In this document: one piece after another, positions 7,997 through 18,612 of the stretch
How positions within the stretch are numbered: the first letter of the stretch is position 1
Layout: every line of letters begins with the position of its first letter
Assembly: GCF_002272835.1 (NCBI RefSeq)
Contig: NZ_MLAO01000006.1
Span: 50,127-114,126, forward strand
DNA from: Helicobacter sp. 11S03491-1
GTDB lineage: Bacteria; Campylobacterota; Campylobacteria; Campylobacterales; Helicobacteraceae
DNA length: 64,000 nt
Direction of reading: 5' to 3'
Program-made: the position numbers and the translations under genes
Notes under the pieces: model-generated
Database searches by the model: none
What the model saw: the letters and a program-made list of their open reading frames with translations, nothing else
What the model was told of the DNA's origin: nothing

Positions 7997-8303
7997 TTTA
8001 TTGACTTGGAATTTAAAATAGAATAAATTTCCAAAATGACAACTAAAATTTAATTTATTTGTCAATATATATTAAATAATACGGAGAAATAAATAAAAAA
8101 ATGCGAATAGTATTGATTTCTATCTTACTTATGGGAACTTCTTTTGTCTATGGACAATCAAATAATACTGTAGCTGCACAAAATGCAGTATTTTATAAAA
8201 ATACTCATTCATCTGTATTGAGTGATAGAGAACAAAATATAATTTTTGGCTCTAATGTTAATGTAGTATTGTTAGATAATGATGAAATGAAGCATACTCA
8301 AGG
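7997..8303 (+). repeat. 307-bp direct repeat, copy 2
   Basis: Second copy of 5155-5461, offset 2842 bp, same orientation, one mismatch found by eye. It supplies promoter-proximal DNA, ribosome site, signal peptide and leader of precursor B, and ends at the same glycine codon. Recombination between the copies would remove the barrel gene and mutY. Confidence 0.95.
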
Positions 8304-8439
8304 AGAGTTTTGGCCATTATTGATCAATATTGGAATTGGATTAGCCATATCTGGAATTTCTTGGCTGAATGCTCCAGGACCAAATGATCATATCTATACA
8401 GAGGCAAACCACCATTTTATTGGTAATTTTGTAGATTAA
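8101..8439 (+). CDS. Secreted bacteriocin-like precursor B
   Basis: 112 residues. Residues 1-68 (Sec signal and leader with both double-glycine-like motifs) are identical to precursor A. Residues 69-112 are unrelated in sequence: EFWPLLINIGIGLAISG, a hydrophobic glycine-rich helix, then a polar tail rich in His, Asn and Asp ending GNFVD. The aromatic FW pair just after the leader is shared with A (FGFW). The identity of signal and leader with total change after Gly68 looks like a common export tag joined to a variable effector. A small membrane-protein gene follows 13 bp downstream. Function as an antibacterial peptide is inferred, not shown. Confidence 0.7.
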   Translation: MRIVLISILLMGTSFVYGQSNNTVAAQNAVFYKNTHSSVLSDREQNIIFGSNVNVVLLDNDEMKHTQGEFWPLLINIGIGLAISGISWLNAPGPNDHIYTEANHHFIGNFVD

Positions 8440-8452
8440 AATAAGGATTTTA

Positions 8453-8761
8453 ATGGAAAAATTTTTATGGTTGAGTCTATTTGGGATGGGATCACTCTGT
8501 CTTTTGTATCTGTGGTGCAACACCAAATACCTCAAACCCTATGAAAAATACTTAGCAATTATAGGAGGGATAATTATCCTTCCTATGCCATTTGTGGATA
8601 TTTGGGCGATGGTACTTGTGTCCTTTTATGTTATATTCTCAATTTTTACTTCTTATAAAATTATCAAAATCAAAAACGAATCCAAAGATTTTCTAGTATT
8701 TATAGGGTTAATAGCTTTGTTGGCACTTTTTAATCTCATTTATTTCATTTACATGAAATAA
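8453..8761 (+). CDS. Small multi-spanning membrane protein, possible immunity protein
   Basis: 102 residues with three to four hydrophobic segments (about 3-22, 34-51, 52-72 and 82-101) separated by short Lys-rich loops and no known motif. It starts 13 bp after the stop of precursor B, behind AAGGA, and its own stop lies inside a strong terminator hairpin, so the two genes form a compact bicistron. Small polytopic proteins encoded directly after a bacteriocin are often self-protection proteins. That assignment rests on position and topology alone. Precursor A has no such partner next to it. Confidence 0.6.
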   Translation: MEKFLWLSLFGMGSLCLLYLWCNTKYLKPYEKYLAIIGGIIILPMPFVDIWAMVLVSFYVIFSIFTSYKIIKIKNESKDFLVFIGLIALLALFNLIYFIYMK

Positions 8762-8769
8762 ATGAGATT
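8732..8769 (+). terminator. Strong hairpin terminator after the precursor B unit
   Basis: A perfect 17-bp stem (arms 8732-8748 and 8753-8769) with a 4-nt loop TTAC, followed by a T-rich stretch (TTAGTTCTTT). It overlaps the last codons and stop of the small membrane protein. The unit is AT-rich but long, and would isolate it from the convergent OMP gene. Confidence 0.75.
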
Positions 8770-8854
8770 TTAGTTCTTTCAAATGACTCTACCAAGTTGC
8801 CTATACCCAATACCAAACCTCAAATTAATAATCCAAATCAAATCTAAATTTTAC

Positions 8855-9652
8855 TTAAAAAATATAAGAAAGAAATACATAAAATCTCTGATAATCAACA
8901 TTCCAAATATCCCTACCACGCTCTTTGGTAATGCTATTAGCTTCTAGCCCTTGATCAATGGCACGTTGATCGAATTTTGTTTGATTTTTTCGATTAGTAA
9001 GTTCGCCTCTTACATAACGCACGCCAATATTGACAACATTGCTAATCTTATAACCTAACCCGCCTCCATAAATCAACCCATCATAGGTTGTTTGCACACT
9101 TGGGTGATCCCCTGCTCCTGTAGAAGGGTAGGTATCTTTCATAAATAACCATGTATAGCCTACAAGCCCGTTAATATAAAATCCCTTATACTCAAGCCCC
9201 AGCATAAAAGGAAGTTGGACTCCAACTCCTATCAATCCTTGTGTTTCTTTTGTCTCAAGAGCGGGATTATCGCTTAAGATATTAGACTTGCCCCGAACTG
9301 TCAAATAAATAGGGACACTCACTTCTGTCCCTGCCATCAAACTCATCCCACCAAAAAGAGACTCAATACTACGAATATAAGTGCTATACCCCAAATCTAC
9401 AGATACATATTGGGATTTTCCAAGCATTGTATAAGAACTGCCTACGCTGCCTTCATTAAACAAATACCATCTTCTCACAGAACCTGTGCCTTTTGTCCCA
9501 CTCACAATAGAGCCTCGCGTGAATTGATTGAGAACCATGTTCCGTTTGGTTTGGATTGTTTTGACAGGAGAGGTTGATTTTTTTTGAGTTGCTCCATAAA
9601 CATTACCTAGAAGCAAACTTATTCCTACAAAGAAAAACATTATCTTTTTCAT
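8855..9652 (-). CDS. Outer-membrane beta-barrel protein
   Basis: 265 residues. A signal peptide (MKKIMFFFVGISLLLGNVYG) is followed by a Lys/Thr-rich linker and amphipathic strands rich in Gly and Tyr, ending YQRFYVFLSYIF with the C-terminal Phe recognised by the BAM complex. Segments such as IYGGGLGYKISNVVNIGVRYVRG are typical of 8- to 10-stranded OmpA/Omp-beta-like barrels. No enzymatic motif is seen. It is a single gene facing addA divergently, and convergent with the bacteriocin-like cluster, so its link to that cluster is doubtful. Confidence 0.75.
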   Translation of the reverse strand: MKKIMFFFVGISLLLGNVYGATQKKSTSPVKTIQTKRNMVLNQFTRGSIVSGTKGTGSVRRWYLFNEGSVGSSYTMLGKSQYVSVDLGYSTYIRSIESLFGGMSLMAGTEVSVPIYLTVRGKSNILSDNPALETKETQGLIGVGVQLPFMLGLEYKGFYINGLVGYTWLFMKDTYPSTGAGDHPSVQTTYDGLIYGGGLGYKISNVVNIGVRYVRGELTNRKNQTKFDQRAIDQGLEANSITKERGRDIWNVDYQRFYVFLSYIF

Positions 9653-9798
9653 TCTTATATTCCTTTCATCTCATGTATATTATTTTACAATGAAAACAAT
9701 TTTAATTTCTTTGGATACCTTTGAATTTAAAAATCGACAATATTTCTGATATATTTAGATTTTTAGTTTTTATTTGACAAAAAGGAGTGTATCTTAAA

Positions 9799-12543
9799 AT
9801 GGATTCCAAACAATGGCTTGCTTTAAAAGCATCTGCGGGGAGTGGAAAAACCTTTGCGCTTGCGATGAGATATATTGGCTTACTTTTTAATGGAGCAAAC
9901 CCTAATGAAATCCTTACGCTAACTTTTACCAAAAAAGCAGCTTTTGAAATGAACAAACGTATTTCAGACAATCTTATCGCCCTCAAAACCAACAAAAATG
10001 CTCAACCCCTAATTGAAGAACTCCAAAATTACGGGATTGATCCACAAGATATTCAAAAAAATATCCACCATATTTATGAAAAATTTTTATACGCAAATAC
10101 AAAAATCATGACAATTGATGCCTTTTTAAACTTCATCCTCAAAAAGTTTTGCTGGTATGTGGGCATAAGCCATCAATACAAAATTGAATTTGAAGATAAA
10201 GACAAAATTTATCAAGATTTTCTTCTTTCTCTCACACAAAAAGACAATCAAGAATTTTTAGATTTTTGTATATTTCAAAATATGAGTCCAAACTCTTTGC
10301 TTGATCTTGTGTTTTATCTTGATTTAGAATACTTTCAATTTGATAAATATCTCCCCCCTGTCAGCTCTTTGCAGACGATAGATATTAGAAAAGATATTAA
10401 AAGTATTTTAGAACTTGCTCAAAATATCAAAATGATTGTTTCTCAATGTGAAAATGCCTCTTCCAGGGCAAAAGATGCTATCAAAACAGACAATATCAAA
10501 ATCCTTACAGACAATCTCAAATGGCTTGAAGAAGGGAGTGAATACTTTTATTTCAAAAAATTGCATTTACAACATTTAGAACCCAAATTTCAAGAACTCA
10601 GAGATGCCCTTAAAAAATATTATGATTACTCTGAGTATTTAGCGCTTCATAAAATCTCTCATTTTTTAAAACTTTATGAAAAAAGCCGGCGAATAAATTT
10701 TAATAACACCTTAAGTTTTGGCGCTATCACGCTGAAAGCTTATGAATTATTACAAAATCATTTTGATAGCGATTTTTTTTATTTTAGGCTTGATGATAAG
10801 ATTACCCATATTCTTATTGATGAGTTTCAAGACACCAGCATGGTGCAATACAAAATCCTCAAGCCATTAATTGATGAGATTTATTCCGGGGAAGGGCGTT
10901 TTGGAGAAAGAAGTATCTTTTTTGTAGGGGATACAAAACAGAGTATTTATCGATTTCGAGGGAGTAATAGCGAACTTTTTGATCATGCCTCCAAAAATAT
11001 CCATCAAAAAAATCTTCCCTATAATTATCGCAGTTCTGAAAATGTTATTGCTTATGTCAATGATATTTTCAGAACTAAAATTGCAGATTATATCCCTCAA
11101 AAGGTCTCTCCAAACAAAAACAACTCTTTTAAAGGTTATGTCAAAATATGTCAAAATGATGAAAATATTTATGAAAATATTTGGCAAAATCTCAATGCCC
11201 TACTCTCTTTGGGCATTGCCTTAAGGGAGATTACTATTTTATGTTTTGGCAATGATGATGTCCTCGATATCAGAGATTATCTATGGGCGCAAAACTCCGA
11301 TCTCCAAATTATTACTGAAACCAACACCAAGCTTGCTCATCAAAGCGAAGCCAAAATTATTCTCCATGCCATTGCATTCTCAAAAACAAAATTAGAATTC
11401 CATAAAAAATGCGCCTATAAACTTGCAGGACTTAACTATCATGCAACCTTACAAATGCCCCTAAAAAAACCTTCGCAATCACTTCAAGCATTTATTTTAG
11501 AAATTATGGAAACCTTTAATCTTTATGGCAAAGCAGCTCAAAAAATGCTTGAAATAGCTTGTGATTATGATAGTCCGGATGAATTCCAAGATAGCATCCA
11601 TCGTCTTGAAATTGGATTTGCTCCTGAGAGTAAAAAAGGCTTACAAATAATGACTATCCACAAATCTAAAGGACTTGAATTTGAATATGTAATTCTTTGT
11701 GATCGTCTCAAAGCTCCAAGACCCGATACCGGCAAACTCATCTTTGATTATGAAGGCATAGATCTCAAAACAATCTTTTACAAACAAAAACAAAGAGAGA
11801 GAATTGATTTTGAGTATAAAAAAGCTTGCCAAAAAGAAAAACAACTCAGCGAAAAAGAAAAAATGAATGTTTTATACGTTGCTTTTACAAGGGCAAAACA
11901 AGGGCTTATTGTTATTCCAAAAGAAAAGGAAAGCTCTTTTGAATCACTTGAACTCACCCCGCTTATTATGGGCAACCCTCATCCTTCACCATCGCAAAAT
12001 TCCAAAGAATCTCACCCCACTCCCTTGGTCATAGAACAAAAGAATTTCGGCAGGCAAAAGGGCTTTGTGAAACAAGAAGATAATTTCCAATCTTCTGCTT
12101 CTGCGAATATAATATTTGGGGAAGCTTTGCATAAGGGGCTTGAATATAGGATTGGATATGGAATAAAAGAAGAAATTATTGGGCATATTCTCAATAATCA
12201 ATTTGGATTTTTTCTTTCTCAAAAAAGTATTGAAGATATTTTGAATCTCATAGACAAACTCAAAAAAAATGAAATGTTTAAATCAATTATCAGCCAAGCT
12301 TGGATAAAATCGGAAGTTTCTTATCTAAACAAAAATACCCTCAATCGCATAGATGCAATGATTTTAGATAAAAACAATCAGGTTATTATCCTAGATTATA
12401 AAAGTGGTATTAAAAATCAAAATAAACATATTGGGCAAGTAAAGAAATATTTAGAATTTTCCAAAGGTCAATTCCAAAATCAATCTGTAAAAGCATATGT
12501 TTTGTATGTGCGCGAAAAAATAGAATTCACACCTGTAATATAA
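9799..12543 (+). CDS. addA: AddA helicase-nuclease subunit (RecB-like)
   Basis: 914 residues from ATG 9799; a GTG at 9787 is in frame but overlaps the AAAGGAG site. UvrD-family motifs appear in order: ASAGSGKT (11-18, ATP), DEFQDT (motif II), [12 protein letters not shown] (motif III), [14 protein letters not shown] (motif V) and [11 protein letters not shown] (motif VI). The C-terminal RecB-type nuclease is shown by RIDAMILD and ILDYKSG, carrying the metal-binding Asp and the Asp-x-Lys pair. AddAB resects double-strand breaks for RecA. The length fits Helicobacter AddA; addB is not in this window. nhaA follows 16 bp downstream as in H. pylori. Confidence 0.92.
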   Translation: MDSKQWLALKASAGSGKTFALAMRYIGLLFNGANPNEILTLTFTKKAAFEMNKRISDNLIALKTNKNAQPLIEELQNYGIDPQDIQKNIHHIYEKFLYANTKIMTIDAFLNFILKKFCWYVGISHQYKIEFEDKDKIYQDFLLSLTQKDNQEFLDFCIFQNMSPNSLLDLVFYLDLEYFQFDKYLPPVSSLQTIDIRKDIKSILELAQNIKMIVSQCENASSRAKDAIKTDNIKILTDNLKWLEEGSEYFYFKKLHLQHLEPKFQELRDALKKYYDYSEYLALHKISHFLKLYEKSRRINFNNTLSFGAITLKAYELLQNHFDSDFFYFRLDDKITHILIDEFQDTSMVQYKILKPLIDEIYSGEGRFGERSIFFVGDTKQSIYRFRGSNSELFDHASKNIHQKNLPYNYRSSENVIAYVNDIFRTKIADYIPQKVSPNKNNSFKGYVKICQNDENIYENIWQNLNALLSLGIALREITILCFGNDDVLDIRDYLWAQNSDLQIITETNTKLAHQSEAKIILHAIAFSKTKLEFHKKCAYKLAGLNYHATLQMPLKKPSQSLQAFILEIMETFNLYGKAAQKMLEIACDYDSPDEFQDSIHRLEIGFAPESKKGLQIMTIHKSKGLEFEYVILCDRLKAPRPDTGKLIFDYEGIDLKTIFYKQKQRERIDFEYKKACQKEKQLSEKEKMNVLYVAFTRAKQGLIVIPKEKESSFESLELTPLIMGNPHPSPSQNSKESHPTPLVIEQKNFGRQKGFVKQEDNFQSSASANIIFGEALHKGLEYRIGYGIKEEIIGHILNNQFGFFLSQKSIEDILNLIDKLKKNEMFKSIISQAWIKSEVSYLNKNTLNRIDAMILDKNNQVIILDYKSGIKNQNKHIGQVKKYLEFSKGQFQNQSVKAYVLYVREKIEFTPVI

Positions 12544-12559
12544 TTTTAAGGAACTCCAT

Positions 12560-14035
12560 ATGGAAGAGATATTAAGAGTTGTAAAAGAAGAAAAATCTCA
12601 AAATTCATCTTTTTATATCAAAAATAAACTTCAAAAAGGTCTCCATACTTTTATCGGGCACGAATCCTTTGGAGGATTATTATTATTCTTTTGCGTGGTG
12701 ATTGCTTTATTAATAGCAAATTCTGATTTTAGCAATATTTATTTTGGAATTTGGCAACTTGAGTTTGGTGGGTTTATTGGAAATAAAACAAGCGGGATTA
12801 CATTGCTTAATTTTATCAATGATGTATTGATGTCGTTTTTCTTTTTAATGGTAGGCTTAGAAATGAAACGAGAGGTTCTCTATGGGGAGCTTGCCGGATT
12901 CAAAAAAGTAAGTTTTTCAGTATTTGGAGCTTTGGGGGGGATTGTTGTCCCTATTATTATTTATTTATATTTTAACTATCATACACCTTCACAGCATGGC
13001 TTTGGCGTAGCTATGAGCACAGATACTGCTTTTGCATTGGGGGTTATTTTATTTTTAGGCAAAAGAGTCCCTGCTGTCATTAAAATCTTTTTAGTTACCC
13101 TCGCAGTGGCTGATGATTTGGGAGCTATTAGCGTCATTGCATTGTTTTATACAAATACACTGCATATGGGTTGGGTTTATATATCGCTTGGATTAATTTG
13201 TGTGCTTATTTATCTCAATTATACAGATACAAAATATATCTCCGGTTATTTAGGAGTAGGTGTTCTGCTTTGGATTGCTGTGCATAATAGCGGTATCCAT
13301 GCAACTGTTGCGGCTGTGATTTTAGCATTGTGTATCCCGGGGAGATCTAATATTACAAAAACATATTTTATGAATATGATGGAAGAGTGGCATAAAATTA
13401 ACTTCATGACCAACAATGGCAAAGATATGCATCTTGATAGAAATGAAGAAAAATTAGGGTTTTTTGTCTCTTCATGGAAAAATATTAAAAATTTCATCAG
13501 ATCTAATGAAGACATAAAGAAAAAAATTGATATGGAAAAAACAAGCAAACAAGTCCATATGTTGGATACTATTGCTAAATACTCAAAATACGCCCAAAAT
13601 CCGCTTATTAGGATTGAAGTAGCCCTACAACCTCTGTGTGCTTATTTTATTGTGCCTCTCTTTGCCTTTGCTAATGCCGGAGTAAAAATCAACTCCAAAG
13701 TAGAATTTGGAATTGACGGAATATTTTTAGGAACCGTATTAGGGCTTGTAGTAGGCAAACCCATTGGAATTATCATTTTTGCTTATTTGAGTGAAAAATT
13801 GAATTTTTCACTCAGACCCAAAGGGTTAAGTTATGCACATATATTTGCAGTAGGTTGTTTAGCCGGGATTGGTTTCACAATGTCAATGTTTGTTGCCAAT
13901 CTTGCTTATAATAACCCCGTAGCGATTGATGTTTCAAAAATATCCATATTATGCGCATCTTTTATTTCTGTAATTTTAGGGATTATTGCATTGATTTTCA
14001 GCACAAATTCAAAACAAAGGATAAATAGTGAATAA
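12560..14035 (+). CDS. nhaA: Na+/H+ antiporter NhaA, first of two
   Basis: 491 residues. NhaA exchanges sodium for protons at the inner membrane. The paired aspartates of the ion site (VADDLGAI, Asp185-Asp186), the TDTAFALG Asp155 and the Lys in VVGKPIGI are all present. The protein is longer than its tandem partner, mainly because of a charged cytoplasmic loop of about 75 residues (roughly 270-345) between the two membrane halves, containing [12 protein letters not shown] and many Lys/Asp. The ribosome site AAGGAA is well placed. It overlaps the next nhaA gene by 8 nt, so both are translated together. Confidence 0.93.
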   Translation: MEEILRVVKEEKSQNSSFYIKNKLQKGLHTFIGHESFGGLLLFFCVVIALLIANSDFSNIYFGIWQLEFGGFIGNKTSGITLLNFINDVLMSFFFLMVGLEMKREVLYGELAGFKKVSFSVFGALGGIVVPIIIYLYFNYHTPSQHGFGVAMSTDTAFALGVILFLGKRVPAVIKIFLVTLAVADDLGAISVIALFYTNTLHMGWVYISLGLICVLIYLNYTDTKYISGYLGVGVLLWIAVHNSGIHATVAAVILALCIPGRSNITKTYFMNMMEEWHKINFMTNNGKDMHLDRNEEKLGFFVSSWKNIKNFIRSNEDIKKKIDMEKTSKQVHMLDTIAKYSKYAQNPLIRIEVALQPLCAYFIVPLFAFANAGVKINSKVEFGIDGIFLGTVLGLVVGKPIGIIIFAYLSEKLNFSLRPKGLSYAHIFAVGCLAGIGFTMSMFVANLAYNNPVAIDVSKISILCASFISVILGIIALIFSTNSKQRINSE

Positions 14036-15356
14036 TTTAGAAAAATCCGCTCAAATAGGTCTCAAAAATGTTTTTTTAAATTTTATCAAAAGCGAATCTT
14101 TTGGAGGTATTTTTCTTTTTATCAGCGCTGTATTGGCAATGATTGTGGCAAATTCGCCTTTGAGTACTTATTATTTTGAATTTTGGCATATTGATTTTGG
14201 CTTTAAATTTGGAGAACATTTTGTAGGGTTCTCAATCCATCATTGGATCAATGATGTTTTAATGGCATTATTTTTCTTAATGGTGGGGCTGGAAATTAAA
14301 CGTGAGGTGCTTTTTGGCGAACTTGCCGGATTCAAAAAAGCAGCATTCCCTGCGATTGCAGCGCTTGGAGGAATGATTGTCCCCGGACTTATTTATTATC
14401 TCCTCAATGCCCAAACACCCTCTTATCATGGTTTTGGTATTCCAATGGCTACAGACATTGCTTTTGCGCTTGGAGTGATTATGTTGTTAGGCAAAAAAGT
14501 GCCTATGGCCTTAAAAGTATTCTTAGTGACTCTGGCAGTAGCTGATGATTTAGGAGCAATTGTTGTGATTGCATTTTTTTATACTTCCGGATTGCAATTA
14601 AGTTGGCTGTTTGGAGCAGGTGTCATTGTAGCCATATTGATTACTTTGAATAAAATAGGAGTAAAAAGTCTCATTCCTTATTTGATATTGGGTATTTTTC
14701 TTTGGTTTAGCATTCACAATAGTGGGATTCATGCAACCATTGCAGCAGTTATTTTGGCTTTTTGCATCCCTATCAAACCCAAAAAACAAAGCAAAAATTT
14801 TTCAATTTTTATCAAAAATCTTACCCAACATTTTCAACTCAAAGCTTCAAAAAATCATCATTACCTCAATGAAGATCAAATCAACATTCTTTATTCCATC
14901 AAAGATGAAACAAATGCCATTCAAAGTCCCTTAGGACGCTTAGAGCATTTACTACAACCTTGGAGTGCTTATTTTATTATGCCTCTTTTTGCCTTTGCTA
15001 ATGCCGGAGTTAATATAGGAGGAGAGATCCATTTTAATATTGATCATATTCTCTTGGGTATTATTTTAGGATTAGTTGTAGGAAAACCTGTTGGGATAGT
15101 TTTGATTACTTTTATTTGCGAAAAATCCGGTATTGCCTCAAGACCTAATGGCATTAGTTGGGGGCATATCTTTGGAGCAGGCATGCTCGCAGGGATTGGC
15201 TTCACAATGTCAATGTTTGTTTCCAATCTTGCCTTTAGTCATCCTGAATCTATGGAAGTATCAAAAGTTGCCATTTTACTTGGATCGAGCATATCAGGGA
15301 TTATTGGAGTTATATATTTAACATTATTATCAAAAGTTAAGACTAAAGAAAATTAA
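14028..15356 (+). CDS. nhaA: Na+/H+ antiporter NhaA, second of two
   Basis: 442 residues, close to the length I recall for H. pylori NhaA (about 438). The ion-site aspartates VADDLGAI (Asp173-Asp174), Asp143 in [10 protein letters not shown] and the VVGKPVGI lysine are present, so it looks functional. It overlaps the first copy by 8 nt. The two share many segments ([39 protein letters not shown]) and arose by tandem duplication, but the central loop differs in length and sequence. The second copy is followed by yajC, the usual Helicobacter neighbour, and is the better candidate for the ancestral gene. Confidence 0.94.
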   Translation: MNNLEKSAQIGLKNVFLNFIKSESFGGIFLFISAVLAMIVANSPLSTYYFEFWHIDFGFKFGEHFVGFSIHHWINDVLMALFFLMVGLEIKREVLFGELAGFKKAAFPAIAALGGMIVPGLIYYLLNAQTPSYHGFGIPMATDIAFALGVIMLLGKKVPMALKVFLVTLAVADDLGAIVVIAFFYTSGLQLSWLFGAGVIVAILITLNKIGVKSLIPYLILGIFLWFSIHNSGIHATIAAVILAFCIPIKPKKQSKNFSIFIKNLTQHFQLKASKNHHYLNEDQINILYSIKDETNAIQSPLGRLEHLLQPWSAYFIMPLFAFANAGVNIGGEIHFNIDHILLGIILGLVVGKPVGIVLITFICEKSGIASRPNGISWGHIFGAGMLAGIGFTMSMFVSNLAFSHPESMEVSKVAILLGSSISGIIGVIYLTLLSKVKTKEN

Positions 15357-15405
15357 ATGAAACAAATGATAGAATACGCCCCAAATTCAACACAAAAGGA
15401 TAGCT

Positions 15406-15690
15406 ATGCAAAATTATAAAGATATTTTAACATCCGTATTGCCTTTATTGGTCTTATTTGCCATTTTTTATTTTTTCATTATTCGCCCACAAAGAATGCA
15501 ACAAAAAAAGCATAAAGAAATGTTAATGAACCTTCAAAAAGGGGATAAGATAGTCGCACAAGGGGGATTTATCTGCGAAGTTATTAAACCTGAAGATACT
15601 TTTTTTACTGTAAAGCTCAATGATGATACCATTGTAAAATTAGCTAAAGAATATGTAGCTTACAAAATTGATAATACCCTTTCAAAGTAA
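15406..15690 (+). CDS. yajC: Preprotein translocase accessory subunit YajC
   Basis: 94 residues. One N-terminal membrane segment (about 8-26) is followed by [15 protein letters not shown], the family signature, and a small soluble domain with [13 protein letters not shown]. YajC joins SecDF at the inner membrane. It lies directly before secD, 5 bp apart, behind AAAGGA. A short gap after nhaA contains TAGAAT, which could be a promoter. Confidence 0.95.
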   Translation: MQNYKDILTSVLPLLVLFAIFYFFIIRPQRMQQKKHKEMLMNLQKGDKIVAQGGFICEVIKPEDTFFTVKLNDDTIVKLAKEYVAYKIDNTLSK

Positions 15691-15695
15691 TTTTA

Positions 15696-17279
15696 ATGAA
15701 ACAAGTATTTAACCCTAGATTGGTGATTTTTATTTTAGCTATCCTTTTTGGGGTTATTTTTTCTATCCCTTCTGTATTCCATACTAAAGGTCCTCAGATT
15801 AATTTAGGGCTTGACTTGCAAGGGGGTCTGAATCTGCTTTTGGGAGTCAAAACACAAGAAGCCCTCAAGAGTCGCTACGCATCTATTGCTTCTTCTATTG
15901 CTTATGAAGCAAAAAAATCAAATATCTTGCTTGATAATCTTCGTTCTGACCAAAGCGGTATCTATTTTGATTTGATAGATACTGATGAAGCGGGCAATCT
16001 CTCTGATATTCTCAAAAAATTTGATGGCATAAAAATTGATTCAAGCAATACTCACTATGACATTACTTTTACCTCACTTGAAGAAGAGACTATCAAAAAA
16101 AATGCCATTTCTCAAGCTATAGGCACCATTCGCAACCGACTTGATCAATTTGGTCTGGCCGAACCCAGTGTTACCCAACAAGGAAAAGAAGATATTTTGG
16201 TCCAACTCCCCGGTATTAAAAATGCCCAAGAAGAACAACGAGCAATGGAGTTGATTTCAAAATCTGCTCATTTGCAAATGATGGCTGTAGATGAGGAAAG
16301 AAATGCCCATGTAGATTCAATCAACGATCTTGAAGCTCAAAAATATGGCGATGTTATCTTGCCCTTTAGTGATTCTTCCGGATCACCCGGACAAAAAATC
16401 CTCCTAAAAGCTATCCCTATTCTTGATGGTAACATGCTTACAGATGCAAGAGTAGCCTATGATCAAAATCATCAGCCTGTAGTTAGTTTCAGTCTTGATT
16501 CAAGAGGTGCTAAGATTTTTGGAGACTTTTCCGGTGCTAACATCAATAAAAGAATGGCTATCGTCCTTGATGGAAAAGTATATTCTGCGCCTGTTATTCG
16601 CGAACGCATTGGTGGAGGAAGCGGTCAAATTAGCGGAGGGTTTAGCGTTGAACAAGCAAGTGATTTAGCCATAGCCCTAAGAAGCGGAGCACTGCCTGCT
16701 CCAATGCAGATCCTGGAAAAAAGAAGCGTAGGTCCCAGTCTCGGTCAAGACAGCATTAGATCATCAATGATTGCTTTAATCAGTGGTTTTATTCTTGTGG
16801 TCGGGTTTATGATTGTTTATTATTCAATGGCAGGAGTCATCGCCTCAGTTGCGCTTGTTGTAAATCTTCTTTTAATTGTGGCTATAATGGCAATTTTTGG
16901 AGCAACACTTACACTTCCGGGAATGGCAGGAATAGTTTTGACCGTAGGGATAGCTGTTGATGCTAATATTATCATCAATGAACGCATCAGAGAGGCATTG
17001 AGAATGGGGGAAAATATCTCCAGATCTATTCATTTAGGCTATACTAATGCCTCAAGAGCAATTTTTGATTCTAATATCACTTCTTTGATCGCTTCAATTC
17101 TTTTATATGCTTATGGAACAGGTGCTATCAAAGGATTTGCTATCACAACCGGTATTGGTATTGTTGCTTCAATTATTACTGCGATCATTGGCACGCAGGG
17201 ATTCTATCTCGCAATACTTTCAAAAATTTCTAAAACCAAGCATCCTTATTTTTGGTTTGGAATCAGCAAAAAGGGCTAA
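15696..17279 (+). CDS. secD: Protein translocase subunit SecD
   Basis: 527 residues. SecD with SecF uses the proton gradient to pull Sec substrates through the inner membrane. One N-terminal membrane segment precedes [14 protein letters not shown], the P1 signature, then a large periplasmic domain with [17 protein letters not shown], and five further membrane segments near the C-terminus with [16 protein letters not shown], which carries the conserved membrane Asp. Located between yajC and secF, with the next start 1 nt beyond its stop. Sec supply is relevant to the many exported proteins in this window. Confidence 0.96.
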   Translation: MKQVFNPRLVIFILAILFGVIFSIPSVFHTKGPQINLGLDLQGGLNLLLGVKTQEALKSRYASIASSIAYEAKKSNILLDNLRSDQSGIYFDLIDTDEAGNLSDILKKFDGIKIDSSNTHYDITFTSLEEETIKKNAISQAIGTIRNRLDQFGLAEPSVTQQGKEDILVQLPGIKNAQEEQRAMELISKSAHLQMMAVDEERNAHVDSINDLEAQKYGDVILPFSDSSGSPGQKILLKAIPILDGNMLTDARVAYDQNHQPVVSFSLDSRGAKIFGDFSGANINKRMAIVLDGKVYSAPVIRERIGGGSGQISGGFSVEQASDLAIALRSGALPAPMQILEKRSVGPSLGQDSIRSSMIALISGFILVVGFMIVYYSMAGVIASVALVVNLLLIVAIMAIFGATLTLPGMAGIVLTVGIAVDANIIINERIREALRMGENISRSIHLGYTNASRAIFDSNITSLIASILLYAYGTGAIKGFAITTGIGIVASIITAIIGTQGFYLAILSKISKTKHPYFWFGISKKG

Positions 17280-17280
17280 A

Positions 17281-18252
17281 ATGGAGATTTTTAAAAAAGT
17301 TAGGATTTTTGATTTTGTTAAGTATTCTAAATATGGGCTTATCTTTTCAGTTATTTTAACCATCGGGGCGTTCTCTCTTTTATTCACCAAAGGCTTTAAA
17401 TTGGGGATTGATTTTGCCGGTGGGAGTGTAGTGCAAATAAAATATACTCAAAATGCGCCTATTGATCAAATCCGTGAATTACTTGAAAAAGACTCTCATT
17501 TTAAGGGTGTGCAAGTAAGTGAGTTTGGAGCAGATACTGAAGTTTTGATAAGATTCCCTTATGTGCAAGCCGGGGATGAGAAAGACTTAGGACCTCTTAT
17601 TAGCAACCTTCTGGAACCTACAGGAAAATTTGAAATCCGAAAACTGGATACTGTGGGACCAAAAGTAGGGAATGAATTAAAACAAAAAGGTATTTTATCG
17701 CTTATTTTGGCAACCTTGGCTATGATGATTTATGTAAGTTTTCGTTATGAATGGCGTTTTGCCTTAGCCGGTATTGTCGCGCTTGTCCATGATGTGATTA
17801 TTACAGCTGCTTCAGTAATTGTTTTTGATATTGATCTCAATCTTGAAGTCATCGCAGCATTACTTACATTGCTTGGATATTCAATTAATGATACTATTAT
17901 TGTATTTGATCGCATCAGAGAAAAAATGCTTACTCATAAAACTGATAATATACAAGAAGTTATCAATGAAGCAATTTCAAGCACTTTATCACGCACATTA
18001 CTTACATCTTTGACGGTATTTTTTGTTGTCTTAACACTTTATTTATTTGGTGGGGAAATCATCGTGGGATTTTCTTTACCAATGCTTATAGGCGTCGTAT
18101 TTGGAACTTATAGCTCTATGTTTGTAGCCCCTAAATTAGCAATTATGTTTGGGTTTAATATTGAAAAATACCATGCCAAAGAAGTCAAAAAAGCAAAAAA
18201 AGCCCAAGAAAAAAAGCAGTTACGCCAAATGTATGAAAATGGTCGTATTTAA
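17281..18252 (+). CDS. secF: Protein translocase subunit SecF
   Basis: 323 residues from ATG 17281, the length of Helicobacter SecF. A longer frame exists upstream but overlaps secD. MEIFKKVRIFDFVKYSK leads into a membrane segment, then GIDFAGGSVVQIKY, the SecF signature, a small periplasmic domain, and five C-terminal membrane segments including YSINDTIIVFDRIRE, which carries the conserved Asp. The C-terminal tail is strongly basic (KKAKKAQEKKQLRQ). Works with SecD and YajC. Confidence 0.96.
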   Translation: MEIFKKVRIFDFVKYSKYGLIFSVILTIGAFSLLFTKGFKLGIDFAGGSVVQIKYTQNAPIDQIRELLEKDSHFKGVQVSEFGADTEVLIRFPYVQAGDEKDLGPLISNLLEPTGKFEIRKLDTVGPKVGNELKQKGILSLILATLAMMIYVSFRYEWRFALAGIVALVHDVIITAASVIVFDIDLNLEVIAALLTLLGYSINDTIIVFDRIREKMLTHKTDNIQEVINEAISSTLSRTLLTSLTVFFVVLTLYLFGGEIIVGFSLPMLIGVVFGTYSSMFVAPKLAIMFGFNIEKYHAKEVKKAKKAQEKKQLRQMYENGRI

Positions 18253-18261
18253 GGAGAAAAT

Positions 18262-18603
18262 ATGGATTGGGGTAAGGTAATTTTTATATTTTTTAGTTTA
18301 AGCAGTCTAACTTCCACGGCAGGATTTTTATGGGATCCTAATCTTGTGATTTTATTCATAGCTTTAGCACTTAATTTAATCTCAACTACCCTAAAAATAG
18401 GGGTAAAAAAGCAATTAGCTTCAGAACTTTTAGCAAGTTCTTTAGTGGCAGATTTTCATTTAATCCCTGCTTTTATTTTTTTGCAGGTCTTTAATAATCT
18501 CAATGTCACTTATGTCCTCATTATTGGTGCTTTGCTGGCTAATGTATTTTCTTTGGCTCTTTTGCTTATTGAGAGTGCAAAAACTACTGAAACTGATTAT
18601 TAG
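18262..18603 (+). CDS. Small inner-membrane protein (HP1548-like)
   Basis: 113 residues, four hydrophobic segments and almost no soluble part. It starts 9 bp after secF behind AAGGAGA and ends 9 bp before leuS. H. pylori has a comparable small membrane protein at the same place between secF and leuS, so position supports orthology. No function is known to me; linkage to the secDF operon hints at membrane-protein biogenesis but is only context. Confidence 0.75.
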   Translation: MDWGKVIFIFFSLSSLTSTAGFLWDPNLVILFIALALNLISTTLKIGVKKQLASELLASSLVADFHLIPAFIFLQVFNNLNVTYVLIIGALLANVFSLALLLIESAKTTETDY

Positions 18604-18612
18604 GATAATGTA

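Noticed and set aside
12934..12940. G7 tract inside the first nhaA as a phase-variation site
   Set aside because: Short for slipped-strand switching, and the surrounding Gly-Gly codons are conserved in NhaA. No longer mononucleotide or dinucleotide tract was seen near a gene start.
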